Shown one piece after another: positions 55,483 to 64,000 of a stretch of 64,000 bases of DNA; the first letter of the stretch is position 1, and each line of letters starts with the position of its first letter. The notes below the pieces were generated by a model. It searched no databases, was not told where the DNA came from, and saw nothing but the letters and a program-made list of their open reading frames with translations. The position numbers were made by a program, and so were the translations under genes. The stretch covers positions 24,527,143-24,591,142 of the forward strand of contig OZ025265.1 of the NCBI GenBank assembly GCA_964019135.1. Direction: 5' to 3'. This DNA comes from Arenicola marina. Its lineage: Eukaryota; Annelida; Polychaeta; Arenicolidae.

Positions 55483-58400
55483 CATTACCCATGGCCTCAT
55501 TAGTCTATTACCCATGACCTCATTAGTCCATTACTCGTGACGTCATTAGTCCATTACTCATGGTCTCATTAGTCCATTACCCATGGCATCATTAGTCTAT
55601 TATCCATGGCGTCATTAGTCCATTACCCATGGCCTCATTAGTCCATTACCCATGGTCTCATTAGTCCATTACCCATGGCGTCATTAGTCCCTTACCCATG
55701 GCCTCATTAGTCCATTACTCGTGACGTCATTAGTCCATTACCCATGGCGTCATTAGTCCAGTACCCATGGCGTCATTAGTCCATTACCCATGACCTCATT
55801 AGTCCATTACCCATGGTCTCATTAGTCCATTACCGATGGCATCCTTAGTCCATTACCCATGGCATCCTTAGTCTATTACCCATGGCCTCATTAGTCCATT
55901 ACCCATGGCCTCATTAGTCCATTACCCATGGCCTCATTAGTCCATTACCCATGGCGTCATTAGTCCAGTACCCATGGCGTCATTAGTCCATTACCCATGA
56001 CCTCATTAGTCCATTACCCATGGCCTCATTAGTCTATTACCCATGACCTCATTAGTCCATTACTCGTGACGTCATTAGTCCATTACTCATGGTCTCATTA
56101 GTCCATTACCCATGGCATCATTAGTCTATTATCCATGGCGTCATTAGTCCATTACCCATGGCCTCATTAGTCCATTACCCATGGTCTCATTAGTCCATTA
56201 CCCATGGCGTCATTAGTCCCTTACCCATGGCCTCATTAGTCCATTACTCGTGACGTCATTAGTCCATTACCCATGGCGTCATTAGTCCAGTACCCATGGC
56301 GTCATTAGTCCATTACCCATGACCTCATTAGTCCATTACCCATGGTCTCATTAGTCCATTACCGATGGCATCCTTAGTCCATTACCCATGGCATCCTTAG
56401 TCTATTACCCATGGTCTCATTAGTCCATTACCCATGGCATCCTTAGTCTATTACCCATGGCCTCATTAGTCTATTACCCATGGCCTCATTAGTCCATTAC
56501 CCATGGCCTCATTAGTCCATTACCCATGGCCTCATTAGTCCATTACCCATGGCGTCATTAGTCCAGTACCCATGGCGTCATTAGTCCATTACCCATGGCA
56601 TCCTTAGTCTATTACCCATGGCCTCATTAGTCCATTACCCATGACCTCATTAGTCCATTACCCATGGTCTCATTAGTCCATTACCGATGGCATCCTTAGT
56701 CCATTACCCATGGCATCCTTAGTCCATTACCCATGGCATCCTTAGTCCATTACCCATGGCATCCTTAGTCTATTACCCATGGCATCCTTAGTCTATTACC
56801 CATGGCCTCATTAGTCCATTACCCATGACCTCATTAGTCCATTACCCATGGCCTCATTAGTCCATTACCCATGGCATCCTTAGTCCATTACCCATGGCAT
56901 CCTTAGTCTATTACCCATGGCATCCTTAGTCTATTACCCATGGCCTCATTAGTCCATTACCCATGACCTCATTAGTCCATTACCCATGGTCTCATTAGTC
57001 CATTACCCATGGCATCCTTAGTCCATTACCCATGGCATCCTTAGTCCATTACCCATGGCATCCTTAGTCTATTACCCATGGCATCCTTAGTCTATTACCC
57101 ATGGCCTCATTAGTCCATTACCCATGGCCTCATTAGTCCATTACCCATGACCTCATTAGTCCATTACCCATGACCTCATTAGTCCATTACCCATGACCTC
57201 ATTAGTCCATTACCCATGGCCTCATTAGTCCATTACCCATGGCGTCATTAGTCCAGTACCCATGGCGTCATTAGTCCATTACCCATGGCATCCTTAGTCT
57301 ATTACCCATGGCCTCATTAGTCCATTACCCATGACCTCATTAGTCCATTACCCATGGTCTCATTAGTCCATTACCGATGGCATCCTTAGTCCATTACCCA
57401 TGGCATCCTTAGTCCATTACCCATGGCATCCTTAGTCCATTACCCATGGCATCCTTAGTATATTACCCATGGCATCCTTAGTCTATTACCCATGGCCTCA
57501 TTAGTCCATTACCCATGACCTCATTAGTCCATTACCCATGGTCTCATTAGTCCATTACCCATGGCATCCTTAGTCCATTACCCATGGCATCCTTAGTCCA
57601 TTACCCATGGCATCCTTAGTCTATTACCCATGGCCTCATTAGTCCATTACCCATGGCATCCTTAGTCTATTACCCATGGTCTCATTAGTCCATTACCCAT
57701 GGCCTCATTAGTCCATTACCCATGGCATCCTTAGTCCATTACCCATGGCATCCTTAGTCCATTACCCATGGCATCCTTAGTCTATTACCCATGGCCTCAT
57801 TAGTCCATTACCCATGGCATCCTTAGTCTATTACCCATGGTCTCATTAGTCCATTACCCATGGCCTCATTAGTCCATTACCCATGGCATCCTTAGTCTAT
57901 TACCCATGGTCTCATTAGTCCATTACCCATGGCATCCTTAGTCCATTACCCATGGCATCCTTAGTCCATTACCCATGGCATCCTTAGTCCATTACCCATG
58001 GCATCCTTAGTCCATTACCCATGGCATCCTTAGTCTATTACCCATGGCCTCATTAGTCCATTACCCATGGCATCCTTAGTCTATTACCCATGGTCTCATT
58101 AGTCCAGTACCCATGGCGTCATTAGTCCATTACCCATGGCATCCTTAGTCTATTACCCATGGTCTCATTAGTCCATTACCCATGGCATCCTTAGTCCATT
58201 ACCCATGGCATCCTTAGTCTATTACCCATGGCCTCATTAGTCCATTACCCATGGCATCCTTAGTCTATTACCCATGGTCTCATTAGTCCATTACCCATGG
58301 CCTCATTAGTCCATTACCCATGGTCTCATTAGTCCATTACCCATGGCATCCTTAGTCCATTACCCATGGCATCCTTAGTCTATTACCCATGGCATCCTTA

Positions 58401-58495
58401 GTCTATTACCCATGGCCTCATTAGTCTATTACCCATGGCCTCATTAGTCCATTACCCATGGCCTCATTAGTCCATTACCCATGGCCTCATTAGCC
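55483..58495. repeat. 23-bp satellite, about 130 copies, with 529-bp higher-order repeat
   Basis: Core cattacccatggcctcatta plus gtc. Variant order around 55512 recurs at 56041 (offset 529 bp, 23 units of 23 bp). The ggcatccttagt variant dominates after 56350. The array starts about 300 bp after the sulfotransferase stop, so it may lie in or near the 3' UTR. Confidence 0.97.
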
Positions 58496-58691
58496 CATTG
58501 CCTCTCTAATCAGTTACCCTTTCAGATGACCAATATGTGTCGAGCCAGCTAACTCTGAACGTATATATTAGAATAATCGTGCGTACGGTTCAGGATGCAG
58601 ATGAAGTCATATGGCGTACAATGAACATGTGGCATTGTGATATTATTTATTATTACGAGTTGGAGGGCATGTTAACTAATACAATAGCATA
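58496..58691. other. Unique spacer
   Basis: No features seen. Confidence 0.4.
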
Positions 58692-59040
58692 GGGCTATAC
58701 ATTTCTCGCGATCGGGCCGCGAGATTTCAGTTTTGGGGACAAACAAACACACCTACTCCATGTTTATTCTAAAGACTATGAGTACCGTTTCACTAAACAT
58801 AGCTATGGGAGATACACGTTAAAATATTTTAAGGCGATGCAGCGCAGAACTTTGGGAATATACAAGGAAAAATCCGTCTTCAAAACACTCGAAAGCTAAA
58901 AATAACGTTCTAAATTTAGCTCTGCACCCGGGCTTATGCAAGAGTTTCGCGTGCCTCCGCGGTAACAAAAATGGCGAGAGCAAGTGATCGACTTAACCAT
59001 TCCGCTGTCAAAATGTGCAGTGCATAGAGTAACAACAAAA
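58692..59040. mobile_element. Left part of the GGGCTATA TIR element (copy 2)
   Basis: gggctatacatttctcgcga at the start and continuous high similarity to 15483-15890 (caaggaaaaatccgtcttc, cattccgctgtcaaaatgtg), with a 20-30-bp deletion near 58765 and another near 58937. Similarity stops near 59035, at the start of another inverted-repeat element; no right end was found. Confidence 0.75.
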
Positions 59041-59046
59041 ACAGTT

Positions 59047-59325
59047 TTTTGTCTTAAATAGAATTCCACAAAATATGGGAATTGTATTGCCTTGTGGCCT
59101 CGGGCCGATAATACAAATTGGTGGGCTGCTACAGCTTGATGTCGGGCCAATAAATTGCCTAACGTCCTGCAAACTCGCGCTATTGTCATATTGAGTGGCC
59201 CTTGGAGGTTGAATATTAATTTACTCAGCAATCTCCAAAAGTTTTATTTCATCTTGTGTACTGGATGATGTTGAAGACCTTACCCTTCAAGAGCCATGTT
59301 TTGTGGAATTCTATTTAAGACAAAA
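59047..59325. mobile_element. 279-bp element with perfect 27-bp terminal inverted repeats
   Basis: The termini are exact inverse copies over 27 bp (59047-59073 and 59299-59325), containing gtcttaaatagaattccaca. No divergence between the arms suggests recent activity or gene conversion. It abuts the broken end of the GGGCTATA element, so insertion into it is likely. No coding capacity and no obvious target duplication. Confidence 0.7.
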
Positions 59326-59636
59326 TATTATTTGGTTGATACCGGAATCACATACGTACGACCCAGTAAATTAATTAACTAATAATTAATTAACTATACA
59401 TTGACCACAGACACTGGCGAGTTTAAACTCTACTTTGAAGTACATTTCTAATTATAAAATTATTATTTATTATTTTGTGAAAAACGGTATTGTTATTGTG
59501 TTACATGACGCAAGCTATGCATTTCTGCTTTACTTTATTCCACATGTTTTTGTCTATATTTCCATATTTTAAGACGGACTCCTCATCCTAAGTCATCTCG
59601 GCGTCTGATACTGGAATGTTGACACGCCAACTACTA
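59326..59636. other. AT-rich spacer, no gene seen
   Basis: No frame or repeat of note. Confidence 0.4.
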
Positions 59637-60115
59637 TAATGACCAATCAGGGCGCGATGCCCACTACTATAATGACCAATCAGGGCGCGATGCCCACTAC
59701 TATAATGACCAATCAAAGCGCGATGCCCACTACTATAATGACCGATCAGGGCGCGATGCCCACTACTATAATGACCAATCAAAGCGCGATGCCCACTACT
59801 ATAATGACCGATCAGGGCGCGATGCCCACTACTATAATGACCAATCAGGGCGCGATGCCCACTACTATAATGACCAATCAAAGCGCGATGCCCACTACTA
59901 TAATGACCGATCAGGGCGCGATGCCCACTACTATAATGACCAATCAAAGCGCGATGCCCACTACTATAATGACCGATCAGGGCGCGATGCCCACTACTAT
60001 AATGACCAATCAGGGCGTGATGCCCACTATTATAATGACCAATCAGGGCGCGATGCCCACTACTATAATGACCAATCAAGGCGCGATGCCCACTACTATA
60101 ATGACCAATCGTTGC
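59637..60115. repeat. 33-bp minisatellite with CCAAT boxes, about 14.5 copies
   Basis: Core gaccaatcagggcgcgatgc then ccactactataat. Three unit types (ccaatcaggg, ccaatcaaag, ccgatcaggg) alternate. Degenerate copies reach about 60185. Period 33 keeps both strands open for over 160 codons; these translations are pure repeat. The gaccaatcag word matches the NF-Y CCAAT consensus. Confidence 0.95.
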
Positions 60116-60185
60116 GCATTGACTACTTTAGACTAGCCAATCACAACACAATGACCACCTTATACTGACCAATCACTGCGCGATG

Positions 60186-60693
60186 AACCATGAGACAAAT
60201 ATATAACAAAAACGAATGGCAATAAACCATCTGGCTTTCCTGTATGTTTAAAATTAGCCTTTTTCCATTATATAATATCAACATAACGAACAAAAATTTT
60301 AAAAATACAGATAAGAGCAAATATGGTCTAAGAAGTCCGGAACAACCACTTGTAAAATTGACATAGACGCGATACGCCAGTTAGCACGACATTTGAGGAT
60401 TCTACACCTCATCAATATTCATATATGACTGGCTGCATGTAACATGGCTAAACGAGGGTGGGCGGGAGATTTTACCCAGAGATTCTTGATTCAACACCAA
60501 GAAAATGGTTAGGAAATATGTATATATAGAGAAGACTCTGCATCTTGCCTAACTTATGGGTTTAGTTTTACACTTTAGTCCTCCCATCTGGTACAAAACG
60601 TCATACCTGGGGTAAAGGGCCACGATGCAAAAATGCTTCAAATTGTGAAAACAGTAGTCTTTTCTAGATCTACCACGCAATATATACGCTCTC
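60186..60693. other. No gene seen
   Basis: AT-rich; a TATATATA run at 60520 could be a weak TATA box for the frame at 60694. Confidence 0.35.
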
Positions 60694-61053
60694 ATGGAAC
60701 CGTTAAGGGCACGTTATGATGCAATGTTCCAGCGACTGGTAAAAAAAGGTCACAAAAAGTCATTAAGGGCATATGGAGGCACAGGATCTCGCCACTCGTT
60801 ACGTCCAGAAAATGACGTCGATATTTACGACGTCACTTTCGGACCCAGTATGACGTCATCTAGATTACGTCATGACAACCCGTGGCGAGAACCTGTGTAT
60901 GCAGGAATATATATATATAGACAACTAACGAACACATGCCAAAATATTAGTCCTAGTGTGCACAAAAGTGGCCCAAAAAAACAGTTCGTTCAATCCCATA
61001 ACCTGTACGTCGAGCGTCGCCGGGCGACGGTGATCGAAACAATATGTAATTGA
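60694..61053 (+). CDS. Hypothetical 119-residue frame with an NTase-like GS...DVD motif
   Basis: Not confidently a gene. The first 50 codons are plausible protein (basic helix, then YGGTGSRHSLRPENDVDIYD). The pattern GS followed by DxD eleven residues or so later resembles the active-site start of nucleotidyltransferase-fold proteins, but the spacing is short and nothing else supports it. Codons after about 60850 look random and the frame is rich in gacgtc palindromes, including a perfect CRE (tgacgtca, 60851-60858). It could be a first exon, a pseudogene scrap, or chance. Confidence 0.18.
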   Translation: MEPLRARYDAMFQRLVKKGHKKSLRAYGGTGSRHSLRPENDVDIYDVTFGPSMTSSRLRHDNPWREPVYAGIYIYRQLTNTCQNISPSVHKSGPKKQFVQSHNLYVERRRATVIETICN

Positions 61054-61144
61054 TTGTCTTTGACAGTCATGCTTATAATAAATTCAGCATATACGCATTT
61101 GTTTCTCACAGAAGGTACAATTATATTACTGGACTAAATGTCTG

Positions 61145-61270
61145 ACATCGTTATCTGAACACGTTCGGGCAACGTAAAAAAAAACATGCATTGTCACGGG
61201 ATGACAAAGTTATCGCAACAAAAAATTACGGTATGTCAACGTTGTCATGACGTTAACTTGTTTGCTGGGG
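61145..61270 (-). mobile_element. ACGTT-rich element, partial copy 2
   Basis: Inverse orientation to 23079: caacgttgtcatgacgttaa then cttgtttgctgggg at the right border. cgttcgggcaacgt at the left resembles tgcccgaacg inside the first copy. Confidence 0.5.
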
Positions 61271-61790
61271 ACTCGCTACGAAAATCCAGGTGAAACTAAT
61301 GTAGAAATAAGAGTGACGCACATGACATGTAGCCCTATAGAAGTCGGCAGCTTAGCCTTCATAATGTAGCCTACAAATTGTGAGGTAACTATATACCTGC
61401 AAGATGAAAACGCGAAATATGGAAATGAACGATACGATGTGCAACACCGTGATAAAATATCAGAATGATTGATGAAACGGACACAATGGAACATACGATT
61501 GTGAAATGGGATTTTGGCCCCCGGCTTCCTGCCTATAGTAGGCTAACACCGGTCTCGTAAGCACTACATCATTGTCGCTAAACTGGTATGGCACTGAGCA
61601 AACTGGTCTCAAGCTGTGTAAGATTAGAGATTTCTTGACATACGTGAGCACCGTTGTTGTATAAGGTTCGTAAGAATCCGCCGACAACACACGGGCAAGG
61701 CGATGTGGTCACTTACATGCGAATTTCAATGTAGACAATCTCAGAATGTAAATATTTCCAACCAGAAAGAAGTAACGCTGAGCTGTCAAC
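61271..61790. other. 3' flank of the second sulfotransferase; no gene seen
   Basis: Two minus frames of 72 and 76 codons lack features. Confidence 0.4.
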
Positions 61791-63120
61791 TCAAGGAAGG
61801 CAGTGAGTATAGTTCAGCTGACTCAGTACATGTCTGCAGACCGCAGTGAGAGGTTCGATACTCGCATAGCTCATCTTCTCCTTCCACTGGGATACAGTCC
61901 TGGATGCGTTTTTCCGACTGATCCCGAACTTGCCGTCGCTCCTGCCGCCGTACATGTGCGTCCTGACGAAGGCGCTCCAGGTGTCGGCGGGGAGCTGGCT
62001 CCCGACGAAGCCGTAGACCCGCTCGGCCGCCGCCAGAGGGTCCCGGACCAGCTCCTCATACGTCATGGTAAACACGGATCCTGGGTCCTCGGCCTCCAGC
62101 GCCTGTTTGGCGTCTACATCCAGCGCCATCTTGCGGCAGAGATACTCCGCCTCCTCGGTGGCGGCGTCTGATGTGTTCTCGCGAGACTGCGCGCGCATCA
62201 GGTTCGTGGCCACGCGCGAGAGAGCGACGGCGCGAGGATCTCGCGTGTAGTATATGACTCGCACATCCGGTAAGACCTGCAACACCTCGCGCACGTCCGC
62301 CATGTTGGCGCGCACCAATTCCAACACTTGCACTTTCCGCTTCCGGCATTCTCGCTCCGCCAGGGGGCGACACATCTCGACCCGCTCGCGTATCCTCTCC
62401 AGACAAAGTTGGTAATCTAAAAACGACTGGACGTAGAGGCGAGTTTTGTTCCCCAATTGGTATTTCCCGGCTGCTCGCTCCATGGCCGCCATGACCTGCC
62501 TCGTTGTGGCGTTCCCTTGCCGCCATATGGACCTAGTTAGGTCAATCATCTCCGGGCACTTGGCTCTGATGGCGTCCTCCACGGTGAGGCCGCAGATGGG
62601 TTTTAAAGCGGCTTTGCAGTAGAACAACTCGCTCCATCCTCCAAATCCGTGTGATCGAGAGTTAGTACTCAGCAGGGACCGGGTCGTGCGCTTTCTATAC
62701 CCTGCCGCGCGCTTGACATACCCTGCGGCGGGCCTACCATGCCCTGCCGTGCGCTTGACATACCTTGCGGTAGGCCTCCCATACCCTGCCGTGCGCTTGA
62801 CATATCCTGCGGTAGGCCTCCCATACCCTGCGGTGGGCCTCCCATACCCTGCCGTGGGCCTCCCATACCCTGCGGTGGGCCTCCCATACCCTGCCGCGCG
62901 GTCGGCATACCCTGCCGTCCGCTTGACATACCGTGCCGTGCGGTTCCACGGCCCTGCCGGGTACACGGCCGACGAGAAGCACTGAGCGTACCTCGCCATG
63001 GACAGAGGCTCATCCAGGAATATGTGCGACAGGGATTCCACAGGGAGATTAGCGTAGTTGCACGATAGTAAGTCACCGATGAAGGCGGTCAGTTTGTGTT
63101 TCTCCGTCGGCGACATCGTT
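61791..63120 (-). CDS. Terminal exon of a second carbohydrate sulfotransferase, with 7-residue coding repeats
   Basis: Paralogue of the gene at 53153. The exon begins at a splice acceptor (minus strand ttatttatttctag, AG at 63122-63121) with one leading base, so phase 2, exactly as exon 3 of the first gene. Its start LLSCNYANLPVESLSH aligns with LFTCDVTSLPTDILSH there. Numbered from the ATG at 63116, it has 441 codons: the 3'-phosphate site VIYYTRDPRAVALSR (287-301), MTYEELVRDP, and SQWKEKM near the C-terminus. The 5'-phosphosulfate loop must be in an upstream exon beyond 63123; none is seen up to 64000. So the internal ATG is not the real start. Residues 57-145 are a 21-bp minisatellite, absent from the paralogue, where that part is a Cys-rich segment; if translated it loops out of the N-terminal half of the catalytic domain, away from the PAPS motifs. 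Function is predicted retained but acceptor unknown. Confidence 0.85.
62682..62948 (-). repeat. 21-bp coding minisatellite, about 12-13 units
   Basis: Encodes AGYGRPT and AGYVKRT heptapeptides at residues 57-145 of the sulfotransferase exon. Two unit types alternate. Frame is kept throughout. The other five frames are also open here, all as shadows. Confidence 0.95.
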
Positions 63121-63122
63121 CT

Positions 63123-64000
63123 AGAAATAAATAAATATATCTATATATTTTTGTCATTTTTTTTAAACAGCGGTTATTCACTTCACCAACCTAATATGCT
63201 AAAGGTTGGCCCAACTGTGATATATAACTGTTCTGGGGAGGTAAAAACACCGGTATTTGTCCATTGCCGATGACGCGCTTGCCGCGCCTGCCGTCCAAAA
63301 TGGTGGCACACACTGGGACGTTACATGGGTACAAATCCTCTACAAGAAGCAATATCATATCTAAGTAAAGTAAAACACCAGATTTATCTACATGGTTGGG
63401 ATAATCTAGTTATAACCTGTTGGTCGCTGGCGCAAGAGCCATCATTGAAACGTACGTATTGAATGGAAGTTATGTTCTTGTTTGATTGATAGCAGTAACT
63501 ATCGGTAACTATCGGTAACTATCATACGTATAGTTAGCAAGTATCTTCTTTGCTGCCCGAGTGCGTCTTTTTCATGTTTCTTAAATTGAGGGTTGACTTT
63601 TCGGTTGTTAGTTTTGTTGAAAATAAAAGCAGATCGAGTCGATGACCATTCAAAATTAACTATCGTGTTTATAGCCCTATGCGTCAATGGGCGATAATCG
63701 GAATTTCTTTTTCGCTGTCGAGTCCCATAATAACAGCATGGGGGGATCAGTGGTGCCATCTGGTGACAACAACAATAGTCTGCCCGTCACGCATAGCGAT
63801 CTCCCTCCCGGCAGAGGGCGTTCCGCTTATGCTATAGTCCTTCTACCCCACGTCAACTTTAGCCATCAGAATTATCGTTCATACCCGAACATCGAAAAGG
63901 AACCTAATCGAAGATTTATGCGCAGTTCGGCATCACATACACCATTGTTTACCATTTCCTGTGCTACTTGTACCTTACGAGAGGAATTGTTTCGATTTAA
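63123..64000. other. Upstream intron of the second sulfotransferase; no exon seen
   Basis: AT-rich. Should contain, or lead to, the exon with the 5'-phosphosulfate loop on the minus strand, but neither an RxGSS-like peptide nor a paired donor was found in this stretch. Confidence 0.4.

Noticed and set aside
59588-60136. Two antisense repeat proteins of about 164 codons
   Set aside because: Open only because the 33-bp unit lacks stops in these frames; no domain, no splice context.

Overview
The window looks like nuclear DNA of a marine invertebrate animal. The genes use GT/AG introns, belong to metazoan families (GT31 glycosyltransferase, Mab-21/cGAS-like nucleotidyltransferase, carbohydrate sulfotransferases) and sit in a sea of minisatellites, tRNA-derived SINEs and small inverted-repeat transposons. 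The mix of Mab-21 and sulfotransferase genes with pervasive minisatellites is most reminiscent of amphioxus (Branchiostoma). That is an inference from gene and repeat style only; a mollusc, annelid or other invertebrate cannot be excluded.

Layout. 0-10 kb: no convincing gene; dispersed repeats, one tRNA-SINE (4.5 kb) and a 1.8-kb array of a 20-bp unit (5.7-7.6 kb). 10.4-13 kb: an E-box-bearing 32-bp minisatellite, a TATA-like box and an intact single-exon GT31 glycosyltransferase whose last codons and stop lie inside a 33-bp minisatellite. 14-16.4 kb: SINE and a 0.95-kb TIR element. 16.8-19.4 kb (minus): an 852-residue Mab-21/cGAS-like protein with its three acidic catalytic residues and a 16-copy 14-residue repeat encoded by a minisatellite. 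19.4-27.4 kb: G-run-ended dispersed repeats, MITEs, a LINE 3' fragment, a 24-bp array and a degenerate 17-bp array. 27.4-39.6 kb: about 300 copies of a 38-bp satellite, interrupted once by a 663-bp insertion flanked by TTAA. 40.1-40.25 kb: a TATA box and a signal-peptide exon ending in a strong donor site. 41.6-43.5 kb: MITE, SINE, G-rich array, then a 200-N assembly gap. 43.8-46.9 kb: 22-bp satellite with a 1,034-bp higher-order repeat. 47.9-52.9 kb: 30- and 15-bp arrays, SINE pieces, MITEs. 53.15-55.18 kb (plus): last three exons of a carbohydrate sulfotransferase. 55.5-58.5 kb: 23-bp satellite with a 529-bp higher-order repeat. 58.7-60.1 kb: nested MITE-like elements and a CCAAT-box 33-bp array. 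61.8-63.1 kb (minus): terminal exon of a second, paralogous sulfotransferase, with an in-frame 21-bp minisatellite.

How it fits together. The GT31 enzyme and the two sulfotransferases are all expected to act on glycans in the Golgi. The sulfotransferases are convergent paralogues sharing an intron position and phase. The Mab-21/cGAS-like protein is a candidate cyclic-(di)nucleotide-producing immune sensor. The unifying oddity is that tandem repeats touch the coding sequence or immediate promoter of most genes here: in-frame in two, across the stop codon of one, across the start codon of another.
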